Part shown: one piece after another, positions 45,851 through 54,925 of the stretch
How positions within the stretch are numbered: the first letter of the stretch is position 1
Layout of the letters: each line of letters begins with the position of its first letter
Origin: Levilactobacillus fuyuanensis
GTDB taxonomy: Bacteria > Bacillota > Bacilli > Lactobacillales > Lactobacillaceae
Assembly: GCF_003946395.1 (NCBI RefSeq)
Contig: NZ_RHNZ01000006.1
Coordinates: 1 to 64,000, forward strand
DNA: 64,000 nucleotides
Reading direction: 5' to 3'
The notes under the pieces: generated by a model
The model's database searches: none
What the model saw: only the letters and a program-made list of their open reading frames with translations
What the model was told of the DNA's origin: nothing
Program-made: the position numbers and the translations under genes

Positions 45851-46519
45851 TTAAATAGGACTGTTCTTAACTTTCAACTTGTAATGAAGATTACTGTTTT
45901 TAGTTGACTCTTCGAAGTTTGCTTCTTGGATATCAAATGCACTCCGGCTGGGGTGTCTACCAAGGCCATTTTTTATTGGTTTACCACAACTGGAAACAAC
46001 ATGAATGCGATTAGAATCATTCAGTTCTTTGAATGCAAACTCACAAATGCTGTTGTATTCTGTGTAAAACATTTTTAATATATCTTTGTCAATGTCCTCA
46101 CGAAGGCTTACGGCTCTTTGGCAGTTCCTGTTAAACTGGCCGGTAGCAAATAGTATATCAGCATTTTTGTTAGAGTTTATGTAGTTGATAATTTTTCGAT
46201 GATTTGTCTTTAAGAAATCCTCTTTACCTTTAACCTGTTTAAGAAGAGCATCGTTCTCTGGAAGTTCTGTGGCCTGTCCACTGAACGGAAGAATGTTAAA
46301 GATAGTAAATTTATTGTATTTTCGACACATTAATAGCTGATTTGTTGTTGCATCGCTTGTATCTCCATTTGCATTACTGGGATTCATCATTAAGACGATT
46401 GCCTCTTTGGAATCGCTTGTAGCAGTTTTGAGCAGTATTTGTAATTCGTACCTGTAGAACGTGTTAGAAATGGGATCACACTTAATACTATCGACATCGT
46501 AGGAATATTTGTAGTCCAA
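45851..46519 (-). CDS. DUF1643 family protein, 222 aa
   Basis: The segments AIVLMMNPSNANGDTSD, ATTNQLLMCRKYNKFTIFNILPF, ADILFATGQFNRNC and GLGRHPSRSAFD match the DUF1643 family, whose members are often found near mobile DNA and have no proven function. The gene is much more AT-rich than its neighbours and stands beside a decayed IS3 element, which points to horizontal gain. AAGGAGGAG precedes ATG 46519. Confidence 0.88.
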   Translation of the reverse strand: MDYKYSYDVDSIKCDPISNTFYRYELQILLKTATSDSKEAIVLMMNPSNANGDTSDATTNQLLMCRKYNKFTIFNILPFSGQATELPENDALLKQVKGKEDFLKTNHRKIINYINSNKNADILFATGQFNRNCQRAVSLREDIDKDILKMFYTEYNSICEFAFKELNDSNRIHVVSSCGKPIKNGLGRHPSRSAFDIQEANFEESTKNSNLHYKLKVKNSPI

Positions 46520-46539
46520 AATAGAACTCCTCCTTAAAG

Positions 46540-46568
46540 ATTATATAGAAACTCTTAATACATGTCAC
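46540..46568 (-). promoter_or_regulatory. Promoter of the DUF1643 gene
   Basis: Read on minus: GTGACA (46568-46563), 17 nt, TATAAT (46545-46540). It lies 21 nt before the start codon. The remaining bases to 46750 hold no gene. Confidence 0.6.
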
Positions 46569-46751
46569 GATATACTCATCACGGATACTGCTGATACAGC
46601 AAGTGCACGTTTTGTATAAACACAGGTTACCACTATCTATTAATATGTACAATTATGATTTGTGGTGTAAATTGTATTTTGAGTTGGCTGGTTCTATGAA
46701 CGTGGTTATGGTTTGACCTTTTTCTAATCACAGTGTGATAAAAAACCTTCC

Positions 46752-47712
46752 GTTGCTAAAAATTGAGAACGGGTACCTAAAAAACTCGACGCCTTAACTC
46801 AGAAGAAGTCAGCAGACAAGAAATTTCGCAAATAGTGACCGAGTTAAGGCAGGTCTTTCAAGTTCCCGTCAAGCTTCTACTCAGAGTAGTCCAGGTTCCA
46901 AGAAGTACGTATTATTACGCACGCTCACATTGTCAACATGAAAAGCTAGATGATTCTCCAATCATTCAGGCAATCGATGAGATTCGGCAGGAAGACTCTA
47001 AGTACACCAAAAAGTATGGTTACCGGCGACTAACTAAAGCTTTACAGGAACACGGATTCACAGTGAATCATAAGCGAGTCTTACGCTTAATGCATGAGCA
47101 TGATTGGCTTTGTTTGGCATACAATCGTCAAAAACGTAAATATAATTCATACAAAGGAATCGTTGGTAGAATTGCGCCTAATCGGTTAAATCGACGGTTC
47201 AAAACGGACCGACCTTATCAGAAACTCGTCACGGATGTCAGTGAATTTCGATATGGTGGCATGAGTCAAAGCAAACGTGTCTATTTAGAACCAGTCATTG
47301 ACCTCTTCCCAGGCGAAGTATTAGCCTTCAACTAGTGATCATCCGACAATAGAGTTCGCCTTAAAACCGCTTAGAGAAGCGTTAGAAGGACTGCCAAAGT
47401 TAGGCTATCGAACAACGGCTCACACGGATCAGGGATTCCAGTATCAACATAAGTTCTGGCGAGAAACACTCAAAGAACATCGCGTATTTCAAAGCATGTC
47501 ACGCAAAGCAACTTGCCTAGATAATGCGGCAGTTGAATCATTTTTCCATATCATGAAGGGCGAAGTCATGGATGAACATTTTGAGAACGAGGAAGATCTG
47601 ATTCAAGCCATGACTGAATGGATAAACTTCTACAACAAGCGTCGAATCAAAACAAAACTCGCCATCCAGCAAGCAGCATAAATTCTGTGTCCAACTTTAA
47701 GGGTTCACTTCA
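46752..47712 (+). mobile_element. Decayed IS3-family element (IS150-like), left end missing
   Basis: The 3' tail of orfA (ENGYLKKLDALTQKKSADKK, 46755-46835), a frameshifted orfB and a right end with GTCCAACTTTAAGG then GTTCACTTCA are present. No matching left inverted repeat (TGAAGTGAACC) is found, so the 5' part of orfA was lost. The element cannot move by itself. Confidence 0.85.
46835..47681 (+). pseudogene. IS3-family transposase orfB, frameshifted
   Basis: The first part (46835-47335) has the HTH_21 region KYGYRRLTKALQEHGFTVNHKRVLRLM and the first catalytic Asp in KLVTDVSEFRYGG. After AFN the frame is lost at about 47332; shifting the frame gives SDHPTIEFALKPLREAL, the second Asp in TAHTDQGFQYQ and the Glu in CLDNAAVESFFHIMKGE. 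A small deletion in the sequence AACTAGTGATC explains the break. The transposase is therefore inactive. Confidence 0.88.
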
Positions 47713-47956
47713 AATGGTCTTTTTTAATGCAGACTGCTAGGAAATTCGTCGGCAATATCAATTTATTTAAAACAATATGTCAGAAAAGATAACACGTCAA
47801 GCCGGTTTAGCGGGAGGACAAGTAGACCAAAGTCCCATGTTACCCCCGTTAGTAAGTCAAAACCGCAAACAATAGGCCAAAGTAAAGTCGGTGGTGGACG
47901 TAGACTATTTTTAATGTTAGGATTTATGACATTAAGAGATAAAGAGGGCGTCGTTG

Positions 47957-49300
47957 ATGAATCTTGCAAACACTGCATTCGTTTTAATCGCTAGTATCTT
48001 GGTCTTATTCATGACTCCAGGACTGGCCTTCTTCTATGGGGGCTTGGTCTCCGAGAAGAACGTGGTCAACACCATGCTATCTGTCTTTATTATGACTGGT
48101 GTCGCAATTCTGTTGTGGATCTTCCTGGGCTACAGCCTGGCCTTTTCCGGAAACATCGCTGGGGTTGTGGGTAATCTACACCACGTCTTCATGGCCGGGG
48201 TTAACTTGGCTAGCTTGACAGCGACACATATTCCGGTTGGGGCTTATTCCTTGTTTCAAATGATGTTTGCTATCATTACACCGGCGTTATTCGTGGGGGC
48301 AGTCGTTGGCCGGATTCGGTTTAAATTCCTACTGGTCTTCCTGATTGCTTGGTCGATCTTCATTTACTACCCCATGGTTCACTTGGTTTGGAGCCCATTG
48401 GGGTGGCTGGCTAAGCTGGGTGTGCTGGACTTCGCCGGTGGTACCGTCGTTCACATCAACGCTGGAGTCACGGCACTGGTGCTCTCTGCTTGGCTGGGAC
48501 CACGGCTGTCCGGCAACCGGGACAATCCTCACTACAACCTGCCTTGGGTTTTGCTGGGAACGGCGATTCTTTGGATCGGGTGGTACGGGTTCAACGCCGG
48601 CAGTGCCTTGGCCGTGAACGGCGTGGCTCTACAAGCGGCCATTACCAGTACGGTCGCAACGGCCATGGCCATGGTGACCTGGATGTTTCTGGATATTTGG
48701 ACCACGGGTAAGCCAACGTTGGTCGGTGTCTGTACCGGGACGCTCTGCGGTTTGGTTGCGATTACGCCGGCCGCCGGCTACGTCACGATTATGGGTTCTG
48801 TCGCCATTGGTTTGATTGCAACGATGACCAGCTACGCCTTCATTCGTCTGCTAAAGCCACGGCTGGGCGTCGACGATGCACTGGATGCCTTTGGCTGCCA
48901 CGGTGTTAGCGGAATTGTCGGGAGTATCTTGACCGGGGTCTTTGCGACCAAGGCAGTTAACCCGACGATTGCTGAAAATGGTTTAGCCTACGGTGGTGGC
49001 TGGCACCTGTTGGGCGTTCAGATTCTGGCAACGGCCTTCACGATTGCCTTTGTTGCTGCAATGGGTTGCCTGCTGGTCGTTGTTTTACGGCGGTTCATGC
49101 CCATGCGAGTTACGGCTGGCGAAGAAGAGCTCGGCTTGGATCAGGGGGAACATGGCGAACGGGCCGACTACGCCGTTGGTCTGAGCGAACGCCTTTCCGA
49201 ATTCCAGCCATACCAGGCACGGTACGCTTCCGAATTCCGGGGGCAATTGCAACACTTGGAACACCCGCTACCACAATCGAATCATGATAGTGGTAATTAA
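47957..49300 (+). CDS. amtB: Ammonium transporter, Amt family, 447 aa
   Basis: This membrane channel takes up ammonium. Eleven helices are expected; the twin histidines lie in GGTVVHINAGVTAL and DALDAFGCHGVSGIVGS. The N-terminal TPGLAFFYGGLVSEKNVVN and LPWVLLGTAILWIGWYGFNAGSA are signatures. The C-terminal tail (about 395-447) is long and polar. No glnK (PII) gene follows, unlike in many bacteria; a 62-residue membrane protein does. AAGAGGGCG precedes ATG 47957. Confidence 0.96.
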   Translation: MNLANTAFVLIASILVLFMTPGLAFFYGGLVSEKNVVNTMLSVFIMTGVAILLWIFLGYSLAFSGNIAGVVGNLHHVFMAGVNLASLTATHIPVGAYSLFQMMFAIITPALFVGAVVGRIRFKFLLVFLIAWSIFIYYPMVHLVWSPLGWLAKLGVLDFAGGTVVHINAGVTALVLSAWLGPRLSGNRDNPHYNLPWVLLGTAILWIGWYGFNAGSALAVNGVALQAAITSTVATAMAMVTWMFLDIWTTGKPTLVGVCTGTLCGLVAITPAAGYVTIMGSVAIGLIATMTSYAFIRLLKPRLGVDDALDAFGCHGVSGIVGSILTGVFATKAVNPTIAENGLAYGGGWHLLGVQILATAFTIAFVAAMGCLLVVVLRRFMPMRVTAGEEELGLDQGEHGERADYAVGLSERLSEFQPYQARYASEFRGQLQHLEHPLPQSNHDSGN

Positions 49301-49432
49301 GGTTGCAGAAGGTTGCCAAAGTTAGTGACTTTATTAAGCTTGGTCAAAGTCGTTGTCGTTTGCGCAGAGACCTGCTAAACTATGAATGTGGTTAGGGGCC
49401 ACAGAAAAATAACTTAGCTTGGGGGGAGCAAA

Positions 49433-49621
49433 ATGGCAAAAGACATGGTTGCTTTAACAGTCTTGGTCGTGCTAGCAGTGGGTTTCTTAAGCCTGGTGTT
49501 GGTGTTAATGAAGTCACCGCTATGGATCGTCTTTCCACTGGCATTTGCCGGTTTGGCAGCGGTCTGCTACAGCGTTGATGGGTTAGTTGAAAAATTAAAA
49601 AATCGCGAACGCGAAGCTTAG
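49433..49621 (+). CDS. Small membrane protein, 62 aa
   Basis: Two helices are visible: residues about 6-25 (VALTVLVVLAVGFLSLVLVL) and 29-47 (LWIVFPLAFAGLAAVCYSV). The C-terminal tail VEKLKNREREA is charged. GGGGGAG precedes ATG 49433 and a strong terminator follows. It is unrecognised. It stands 132 nt after amtB and may have its own promoter. Confidence 0.75.
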   Translation: MAKDMVALTVLVVLAVGFLSLVLVLMKSPLWIVFPLAFAGLAAVCYSVDGLVEKLKNREREA

Positions 49622-49630
49622 TTAAAAAAT

Positions 49631-49660
49631 AAAAGAGGCCAGTGAGCCTCTTTTTTTTCG
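49631..49660 (+). terminator. Terminator of the 62-aa membrane gene
   Basis: AAAGAGGC and GCCTCTTT form the stem around CAGTGA, followed by a T-run. Confidence 0.9.
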
Positions 49661-49717
49661 TCTTTACAGATGCATCACCGGATTGCTAAAATAATAGGGT
49701 AAAGGCGATGACAATAA

Positions 49718-50797
49718 GTGAGAAATGAAGACTTGAATGCGGTGGCAGACGGCGGTGATTATCTAAAGGTCTTTGCCTGCACGGCGGTCATGTTGCAGTC
49801 GGTATTAGGACTGGCTCTGGGCATATCGCAACCGAAAAACCAATCCGGTTTGGCGTGGGCCTATCTGCTGGTGAAATTCACAGCACCGGCTTTTATCTGT
49901 GGTATCCTGCTGACGACCATGCGAACGACGGCCCACCAGCAACCGACTTATCGACAGTATCTAAAGCAACAGTGGTCGGCGTTGTTTTTGCCGACAATCT
50001 GCTGGACGCTGGCGTATCTGCTGATTTTTCCAGGTCTACAGCAACACCGGTCCTATCACGACGGGGTGAGTTTTGCCTGGCAGTTTGTGACTGGTAATGC
50101 GGCGCCACATCTGTGGTACAACACGATGATGCTACAAATGATTTTCTTGATGCCACTATTCTGGGCAATCCGGCGGTTGATCCACAATCGTTGGACGGTC
50201 TGGTGGGTGTTGGGGCTGACGACGATTGGCTATCTAGTGTGGGTGACTTGGTATACACTACGAATTTACCCCACAACTAAATTTACAGGCTGGTATCTCT
50301 TGGATCGCGTCTTTTTAGGATTTTTTCCATACGCAATCTTAGGGATTTTGGCCTGGCACGGGTGGTCGACGGTTCAGCGGCAATTGCGTCGTTGGTGGTG
50401 GCCATTGCTGGTGATAGGCGTTGTGACATTGATTGGTCAGGACCGAGCCTTACTGAGTTGGCCCTTGCCAGTGAGCTTCAGCCGTACCAGCTATTATTTG
50501 CCGGCTACTGTGATTTACATATTAAGCATTATTGGTCTGATTTTAGCGTTGGCCGGTCATCAACAGTCACGACATTCCCGGTGGCTGTCGGTGATCCACC
50601 GACTGGCGGGTTACGCCTACCCCTCATATCTAGCTAACGTTTTTTGGCTACAACTGATTTGGCGACTGGGTGGCGCGACGCTTACCCGGCAACACGTGAT
50701 CGTAGGAATTGTGAGTTGCTACCTATTAACTTGGTGCTGGTCGTTTGGCTTCACGGCACTGTTAGATAAGGCTTTGAAATGGAGGAAGGCAAAATGA
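49718..50797 (+). CDS. Acyltransferase 3 family membrane protein, 359 aa
   Basis: About ten membrane helices and the general layout of OafA/acyltransferase-3 proteins are visible (LKVFACTAVMLQSVLGLALG at the start, FAWQFVTGNAAPHLWYNTMMLQMIFLMPLFWAI in the middle). Such enzymes acetylate surface polysaccharides or peptidoglycan. The start is probably GTG 49718 with AAAGG about 14 nt upstream, but this is uncertain. It overlaps the NUDIX gene by ATGA, so both are expressed together. Confidence 0.8.
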   Translation: MRNEDLNAVADGGDYLKVFACTAVMLQSVLGLALGISQPKNQSGLAWAYLLVKFTAPAFICGILLTTMRTTAHQQPTYRQYLKQQWSALFLPTICWTLAYLLIFPGLQQHRSYHDGVSFAWQFVTGNAAPHLWYNTMMLQMIFLMPLFWAIRRLIHNRWTVWWVLGLTTIGYLVWVTWYTLRIYPTTKFTGWYLLDRVFLGFFPYAILGILAWHGWSTVQRQLRRWWWPLLVIGVVTLIGQDRALLSWPLPVSFSRTSYYLPATVIYILSIIGLILALAGHQQSRHSRWLSVIHRLAGYAYPSYLANVFWLQLIWRLGGATLTRQHVIVGIVSCYLLTWCWSFGFTALLDKALKWRKAK

Positions 50798-51264
50798 CAA
50801 GAACGCAACCGGTAGAATTGGTAACGATGGTAATGGTGACTGATCCACAGACGGGCGATGTGTTAGTAGAAGATAAAGTTAATGTTCCTTGGAAGGCTGG
50901 CCACAGTTTCCCGGGCGGTCACGTGGAAATCGGCGAGAGTTGTGCCGCCGCAGTTATGCGTGAAGTCTTTGAAGAAACTGGACTGTCACTGAAAGCAGTC
51001 GACTTTTGTGGGACTTGCGAATGGTTCAGCGCCGACCGCCAACAGCGAAAGTTAGGCCTGCTGTATCGTGGTGACCAATTTACTGGTGAGATTAAGGCTA
51101 GCGAAGAGGGTCCCATCTATTGGTTGGCTCCGCGGAAACTGACCGTTGAAAATAGTGCCGAGAGTCTGCTGACGTTGTTGCGGGTCTTCCACGGTGAAGT
51201 GCCCGCCGTTACCAGCGATGAATGGAACGGCGAACTGCATGTCGATGCGAGTCAGCAACAGTAA
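50794..51264 (+). CDS. NUDIX hydrolase, 156 aa
   Basis: The NUDIX box GGHVEIGESCAAAVMREVFEETGLSL (GX5EX7REVXEEXGX) is complete, so the protein is likely active on a nucleoside diphosphate derivative. The segments VTMVMVTDPQTGDVLVEDK and GPIYWLAPRKL resemble the 8-oxo-dGTPase (MutT-like) group, but the substrate is not certain. ATG 50794 follows TGGAGGAAGG and overlaps the acyltransferase stop. Confidence 0.93.
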   Translation: MTRTQPVELVTMVMVTDPQTGDVLVEDKVNVPWKAGHSFPGGHVEIGESCAAAVMREVFEETGLSLKAVDFCGTCEWFSADRQQRKLGLLYRGDQFTGEIKASEEGPIYWLAPRKLTVENSAESLLTLLRVFHGEVPAVTSDEWNGELHVDASQQQ

Positions 51265-51269
51265 ATGAT

Positions 51270-51298
51270 TTGAAAATAATCGCGTGAGTCGCTACACT
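51270..51298 (+). promoter_or_regulatory. Promoter of the 114-aa membrane protein gene
   Basis: TTGAAA (51270-51275), 17 nt, TACACT (51293-51298), 29 nt before the start codon. Confidence 0.7.
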
Positions 51299-51327
51299 GA
51301 AGGTAGAAACAAAAGGAAGCGATAATC

Positions 51328-51672
51328 GTGAAATCCATTAAGGAAACGCAACGCTGGTACGGTTATTTCTTTATCGCGCTCAGTGTAGTGGCTTTGCTGT
51401 TGGCGGCGGTTGCGGGAGTGACTTTGTTTCAACGGGCCCTCTTGTTGACGACTGCGTTAACACTATTGGTCTATGGCCTCACGTATGAAGCGCGGATCAC
51501 CCGTGACTGGTGGCGAGCATTACTGGCCGTCAGTGTGGTGGTGTTGATCTTGGATGTTGTCGTGACGTTTGCCACGACGACTGCATTAGTAACACCTTTG
51601 CTGAGTTTCTTATTGCCACTGGCCTTCCTAGCAATTCTGCTGGGTTACCTGCGGCGTTACATCAGTCATTAA
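51328..51672 (+). CDS. Small four-helix membrane protein, 114 aa
   Basis: Four hydrophobic segments are evident (about 13-31, 35-50, 62-82 and 87-106), with basic ends (MKSIKETQRWYGY and LRRYISH). No family is recognised. GTG 51328 is the start, with AAGGAAG upstream. It has its own promoter and shares a terminator with the convergent CPBP gene. Confidence 0.75.
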   Translation: MKSIKETQRWYGYFFIALSVVALLLAAVAGVTLFQRALLLTTALTLLVYGLTYEARITRDWWRALLAVSVVVLILDVVVTFATTTALVTPLLSFLLPLAFLAILLGYLRRYISH

Positions 51673-51713
51673 TAAAAAATCTCGTCCCCATTTCTGGTGG
51701 CGAGATTTTTTGT
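51673..51713. terminator. Bidirectional terminator
   Basis: AAAAAATCTCG and CGAGATTTTTT pair around a loop of about 16 nt, serving the 114-aa gene and the CPBP gene. Confidence 0.88.
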
Positions 51714-51723
51714 ATACCGATGT

Positions 51724-52389
51724 TTAGGCAAACAACGTGACTAAAATGTCCCAAGTCATGTGCACGACGATTCCGGGCCACAGGGAGCGGCTCTTGGCGT
51801 ATAACCAACCGAAGAGGGCCCCGAGGGCGGTGACCGTGATCAGGTTACCCACCCAGATCATTGGACTCATCGCCGGTACCGTGGTCAGGTATCGTGGAAT
51901 ATGGAGGCTGGCAAAGGCCAGTGCCTGAATAAGGTTGGCCTGGGTTAAGCTGAATTTCTTTAGGAGGACGTTGAAGAAGTAACCACGAAAAAGGAATTCT
52001 TCAGCTACACCGACAACCAAGAAATATCGGCCCCAATATTCTGGCGTGAAGCTGGGGCTGATGCGGAGGCCGTGATGAACGACCCAGAACTCAACCAGAA
52101 GATAGACCACGATGGCCGCCCAGATGACGTAGCCGGCGGTAAAGTGCCAGTTGGGACGCCACTGTTCGCGGCGACCGATGGCTAATTCTTCGGGATGCGC
52201 TCGGTGAAGGAGCCAGGCAGCAGCGCCGACCCAGACGATGAGTTTGATCGCATCGAGGGCCAGCTCCTCCGGCCAGCCATTCAGATGGTGTTCGACAGGA
52301 GAGTTTAAGCCAACTTGGACAATTAGCCAAATTAGCCAAAAGCCGATGACTTGAAAGGTGAAACGACGGTTGGAAATGGTTCGTGACAT
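51724..52389 (-). CDS. CPBP family intramembrane metalloprotease, 221 aa
   Basis: The protein has about six to eight helices and the three CPBP motifs: VGVAEEFLFRGYFFN (EExxxR), FASLHIPRY (FxxxH) and HMTWDILV (HxxxD/N). Family members cleave prenylated proteins in eukaryotes or protect against bacteriocins in lactobacilli; the role here is unknown. ATG 52389 is more likely than GTG 52398. It is divergent from a TetR gene and both flank one operator-like palindrome. Confidence 0.88.
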   Translation of the reverse strand: MSRTISNRRFTFQVIGFWLIWLIVQVGLNSPVEHHLNGWPEELALDAIKLIVWVGAAAWLLHRAHPEELAIGRREQWRPNWHFTAGYVIWAAIVVYLLVEFWVVHHGLRISPSFTPEYWGRYFLVVGVAEEFLFRGYFFNVLLKKFSLTQANLIQALAFASLHIPRYLTTVPAMSPMIWVGNLITVTALGALFGWLYAKSRSLWPGIVVHMTWDILVTLFA

Positions 52390-52486
52390 AGACGGCACTC
52401 TTTTCTAAAATTAGGTTTATTTTTATTATAAGACATTTGATGGCGGAAGGGTGTAAAGCTTCTGTAAGGATTAACGAATCGAATGC

Positions 52487-52529
52487 TATGTTATTACTGT
52501 TTACATTAAATGTAAACAGTGATAACATA
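52487..52529. promoter_or_regulatory. 43-nt palindrome, likely TetR operator and divergent promoters
   Basis: Arms of 21 nt around a central A are perfect except for one position; the core is ACTGTTTACATT then AATGTAAACAGT. TTTACA on each strand could act as -35 and TAACAT as -10 (17-nt spacing on plus: 52500-52505 and 52523-52528). It stands 47 nt before tetR and about 98 nt before the CPBP start. Confidence 0.75.
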
Positions 52530-52575
52530 AGGCGTGAATAGTGATAACATCGGCTTTTGAGGAGTGTGAGCAATC

Positions 52576-53100
52576 ATGGCAAAACAACCGTATCATCGTC
52601 AGAATTTAGCAGCGGCCATCGCACAGCAGGCCCGAATACAGTTGGAAAATGAGGGGGCCGGCCAGCTTTCTTTGCGTCAAATCGCCAGATTTTTAGTGGT
52701 GACGCCGGCTGCCGTTTATCGGCATTTTCCAGATAAGGCCAGCCTATTAGCACAGCTCCGCACGGATATTGTGGCGGAAATCACGGCCGCCTTACGGGAG
52801 GGTGTCTTGGATTCAGCCAACGCAACGGCCATGCTCCAGCGGATGGTGGCGAACCTTCTCGACTACGAGCGTGAACATCCAAATGCCGTGGCTTTCAGCC
52901 TGACCGGACCGTTACCCGTACCACAAAGCCTGCAGACGGTGGTGACCTTACTGGCGGCCCAGCAACAGATCGCAACACCGGTTGAACAGGTCATACCGGC
53001 CATTTGGACGTTTTTATTGGGCGTTTTACTGCGGTTACCGTATACAGAGATTGATGAAGCGTGGGTAACGACTCAGCTACTGGTATTGATTGGGAAATAA
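52576..53100 (+). CDS. TetR/AcrR-family regulator, 174 aa
   Basis: The N-terminal helix-turn-helix is LSLRQIARFLVVTPAAVYRHFPDKASLLAQL (residues about 31-62), the TetR_N signature. The C-terminal ligand-binding part resembles the TetR WHG-type domain (about 80-170; FSLTGPLPVPQSL, WTFLLGVLLRLPYTE). The protein is slightly short. It probably represses itself and perhaps the divergent CPBP gene through the palindrome. GAGGAG precedes ATG. Confidence 0.92.
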   Translation: MAKQPYHRQNLAAAIAQQARIQLENEGAGQLSLRQIARFLVVTPAAVYRHFPDKASLLAQLRTDIVAEITAALREGVLDSANATAMLQRMVANLLDYEREHPNAVAFSLTGPLPVPQSLQTVVTLLAAQQQIATPVEQVIPAIWTFLLGVLLRLPYTEIDEAWVTTQLLVLIGK

Positions 53101-53315
53101 GCGTTTAAGGTCAGGACGATGGCAAATGACGCTACTACCCTGAACTTTTTAGTAAAAATGAAGTAGCCAGTAAAATCGTTAACTAAATGTTTTGCTGGCC
53201 ATTACTTGCTGTGTGGCTGTGTTTTGCTAATTAAAAAGCAATGAGAAATTTCACGAGATTTTTACAATCAACCATGCTAGACTTAATCTAATTTGATAAT
53301 TGGAGGCGGATAGCC

Positions 53316-54821
53316 ATGGCGACACAGGAACAGGATTTTCTGGCATTGGTTAAGCAAATCAACCTATTAGATATGAATTTAACGTTGATCGATTGGGATT
53401 CTCACACGAATTTACCACAGGACGGGGCGAGCTTTCGGGGTGAATTGACCGGCTATATCAGCGGCCAAGAGCTGGCTTTGCGGACGGGGACGGCAATGGG
53501 GAAGTTTCTCGATTACTTTGCGGCGCACCCCGCTGAACTCGATGAGAAGGGGCAACAGGTCTTACGGTTGGTCAAGAAGGATTATGATCTGAACCACGAC
53601 ATCCCCGCCGAGGACTATGCGGCGTATCAGCAGGTCGTTTCCGATGCCCAACAGGTCTGGGAACAGGCTCGTGTGGCCCAGGACTTCAGCCTGCTACAAC
53701 CGTATCTGGAAAAAATCGTGGCATTCAAGAAGCAGTTCATTCCTTACTGGAAACGGGGGCAAGCGACCGACTACGACGTGCTCTTAGATCAGTTTGAGCC
53801 GGGGATGACTGTGGCTCAATTGGACCCGATCATGGACACCCTCAAGGCCGGCATTCAAAAGATTCAACGGACCTTGGCAACCCGGGGCACGCAGCCGCGG
53901 ACGGATTTCATGAGTCGGGCGGTTCCCGAGGCTGTGCAAGAACGATTGGTTAGAGCGACCGTCTCCCGGTTAGGTTACGACTTCAAGAAGGGAAACCTTT
54001 CACGGAGCACGCATCCCTTCACCGTGGCTTTGAATCGTGGGGATGCCCGGATCACCAATCGCTACGGCGTCCACGACTTTCAAATGGCCCTGCTTGGTGG
54101 CATTCACGAGGCGGGCCATGGCCTGTACATGCAGAACTTCAATCCCGATTACGACTACACGCCGCTGGCAGACGCCCCATCGATGGGGTTACACGAATCG
54201 CAGTCATTGTTCAATGAAATCTTTATCGGCCGTAACGCGGCGTTCTGGCAGGGTGAATATAGTCGCTTCCAGCAGGCGACCGGCGACATCTTCACGGACA
54301 TTGACGAGGCGACCTTCTACCAGGGATTCATGGCGACTAAGCCAACGATGATCCGGACGGAAGCCGATCCGTTGACGTATCCGCTCCACATCATCGTGCG
54401 CTACGAGCTCGAGAAGGCATTATTTAACGGCGACACCACGGTAGCGGAGTTACCCGCGCTGTGGCGGCAAAAGTACCAGGAATACCTGGGGATCACACCC
54501 GCTAACGACACGGAGGGCATTCTCCAAGACATTCACTGGGCGGGTGGCGACCTCGGTTACTTCCCGACGTATCTGCTTGGGCAAATCTATGCGGCTCAGT
54601 TCTACCACACCATGAGCCAGACGTTGCCAGTCAATGACATTTTAGCCAGTGGGGACTATTCACAGATTACCCAGTGGCGGAAGGATAATATTCATTGGTT
54701 CGGCGCGAGCTTGACGCCCCAGGCCTTGATCAAGCAGGTTTCTGGGGAAGTCCTCAATCCCCAGTACTGGTTGGATTGGATGACGGCGACCTTTGAAAAA
54801 GCCTATCAAGTCACGAAATAA
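53316..54821 (+). CDS. M32 family carboxypeptidase, 501 aa
   Basis: This is a zinc carboxypeptidase (thermostable carboxypeptidase 1 type). The zinc motif is GGIHEAGHGLYMQNF, followed by the third ligand Glu in GLHESQSLFNEIFIGR. N-terminal ALVKQINLLDMNLTLIDWDSHTNLP and the family segment DFMSRAVPEAVQERLV are present, and HPFTVALNRGDARITNRY is a family signature. It is cytoplasmic. Its length matches the family. TGGAGGCGG precedes ATG 53316. Confidence 0.95.
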   Translation: MATQEQDFLALVKQINLLDMNLTLIDWDSHTNLPQDGASFRGELTGYISGQELALRTGTAMGKFLDYFAAHPAELDEKGQQVLRLVKKDYDLNHDIPAEDYAAYQQVVSDAQQVWEQARVAQDFSLLQPYLEKIVAFKKQFIPYWKRGQATDYDVLLDQFEPGMTVAQLDPIMDTLKAGIQKIQRTLATRGTQPRTDFMSRAVPEAVQERLVRATVSRLGYDFKKGNLSRSTHPFTVALNRGDARITNRYGVHDFQMALLGGIHEAGHGLYMQNFNPDYDYTPLADAPSMGLHESQSLFNEIFIGRNAAFWQGEYSRFQQATGDIFTDIDEATFYQGFMATKPTMIRTEADPLTYPLHIIVRYELEKALFNGDTTVAELPALWRQKYQEYLGITPANDTEGILQDIHWAGGDLGYFPTYLLGQIYAAQFYHTMSQTLPVNDILASGDYSQITQWRKDNIHWFGASLTPQALIKQVSGEVLNPQYWLDWMTATFEKAYQVTK

Positions 54822-54925
54822 TTGCTTTACTTCCTAAAAGTAAGTGGTAAACTTAATCCCAGCGTTTGAATAACCACTCATCGCTCTAAAATGATAAGAA
54901 CTTTAAAAGTGAGGTTTTTTAAATT

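Noticed and set aside
53101..53315. Possible gene between tetR and the M32 peptidase
   Set aside because: No frame; only a hairpin with CCAG...CTGG at about 53168-53199 that may terminate tetR.
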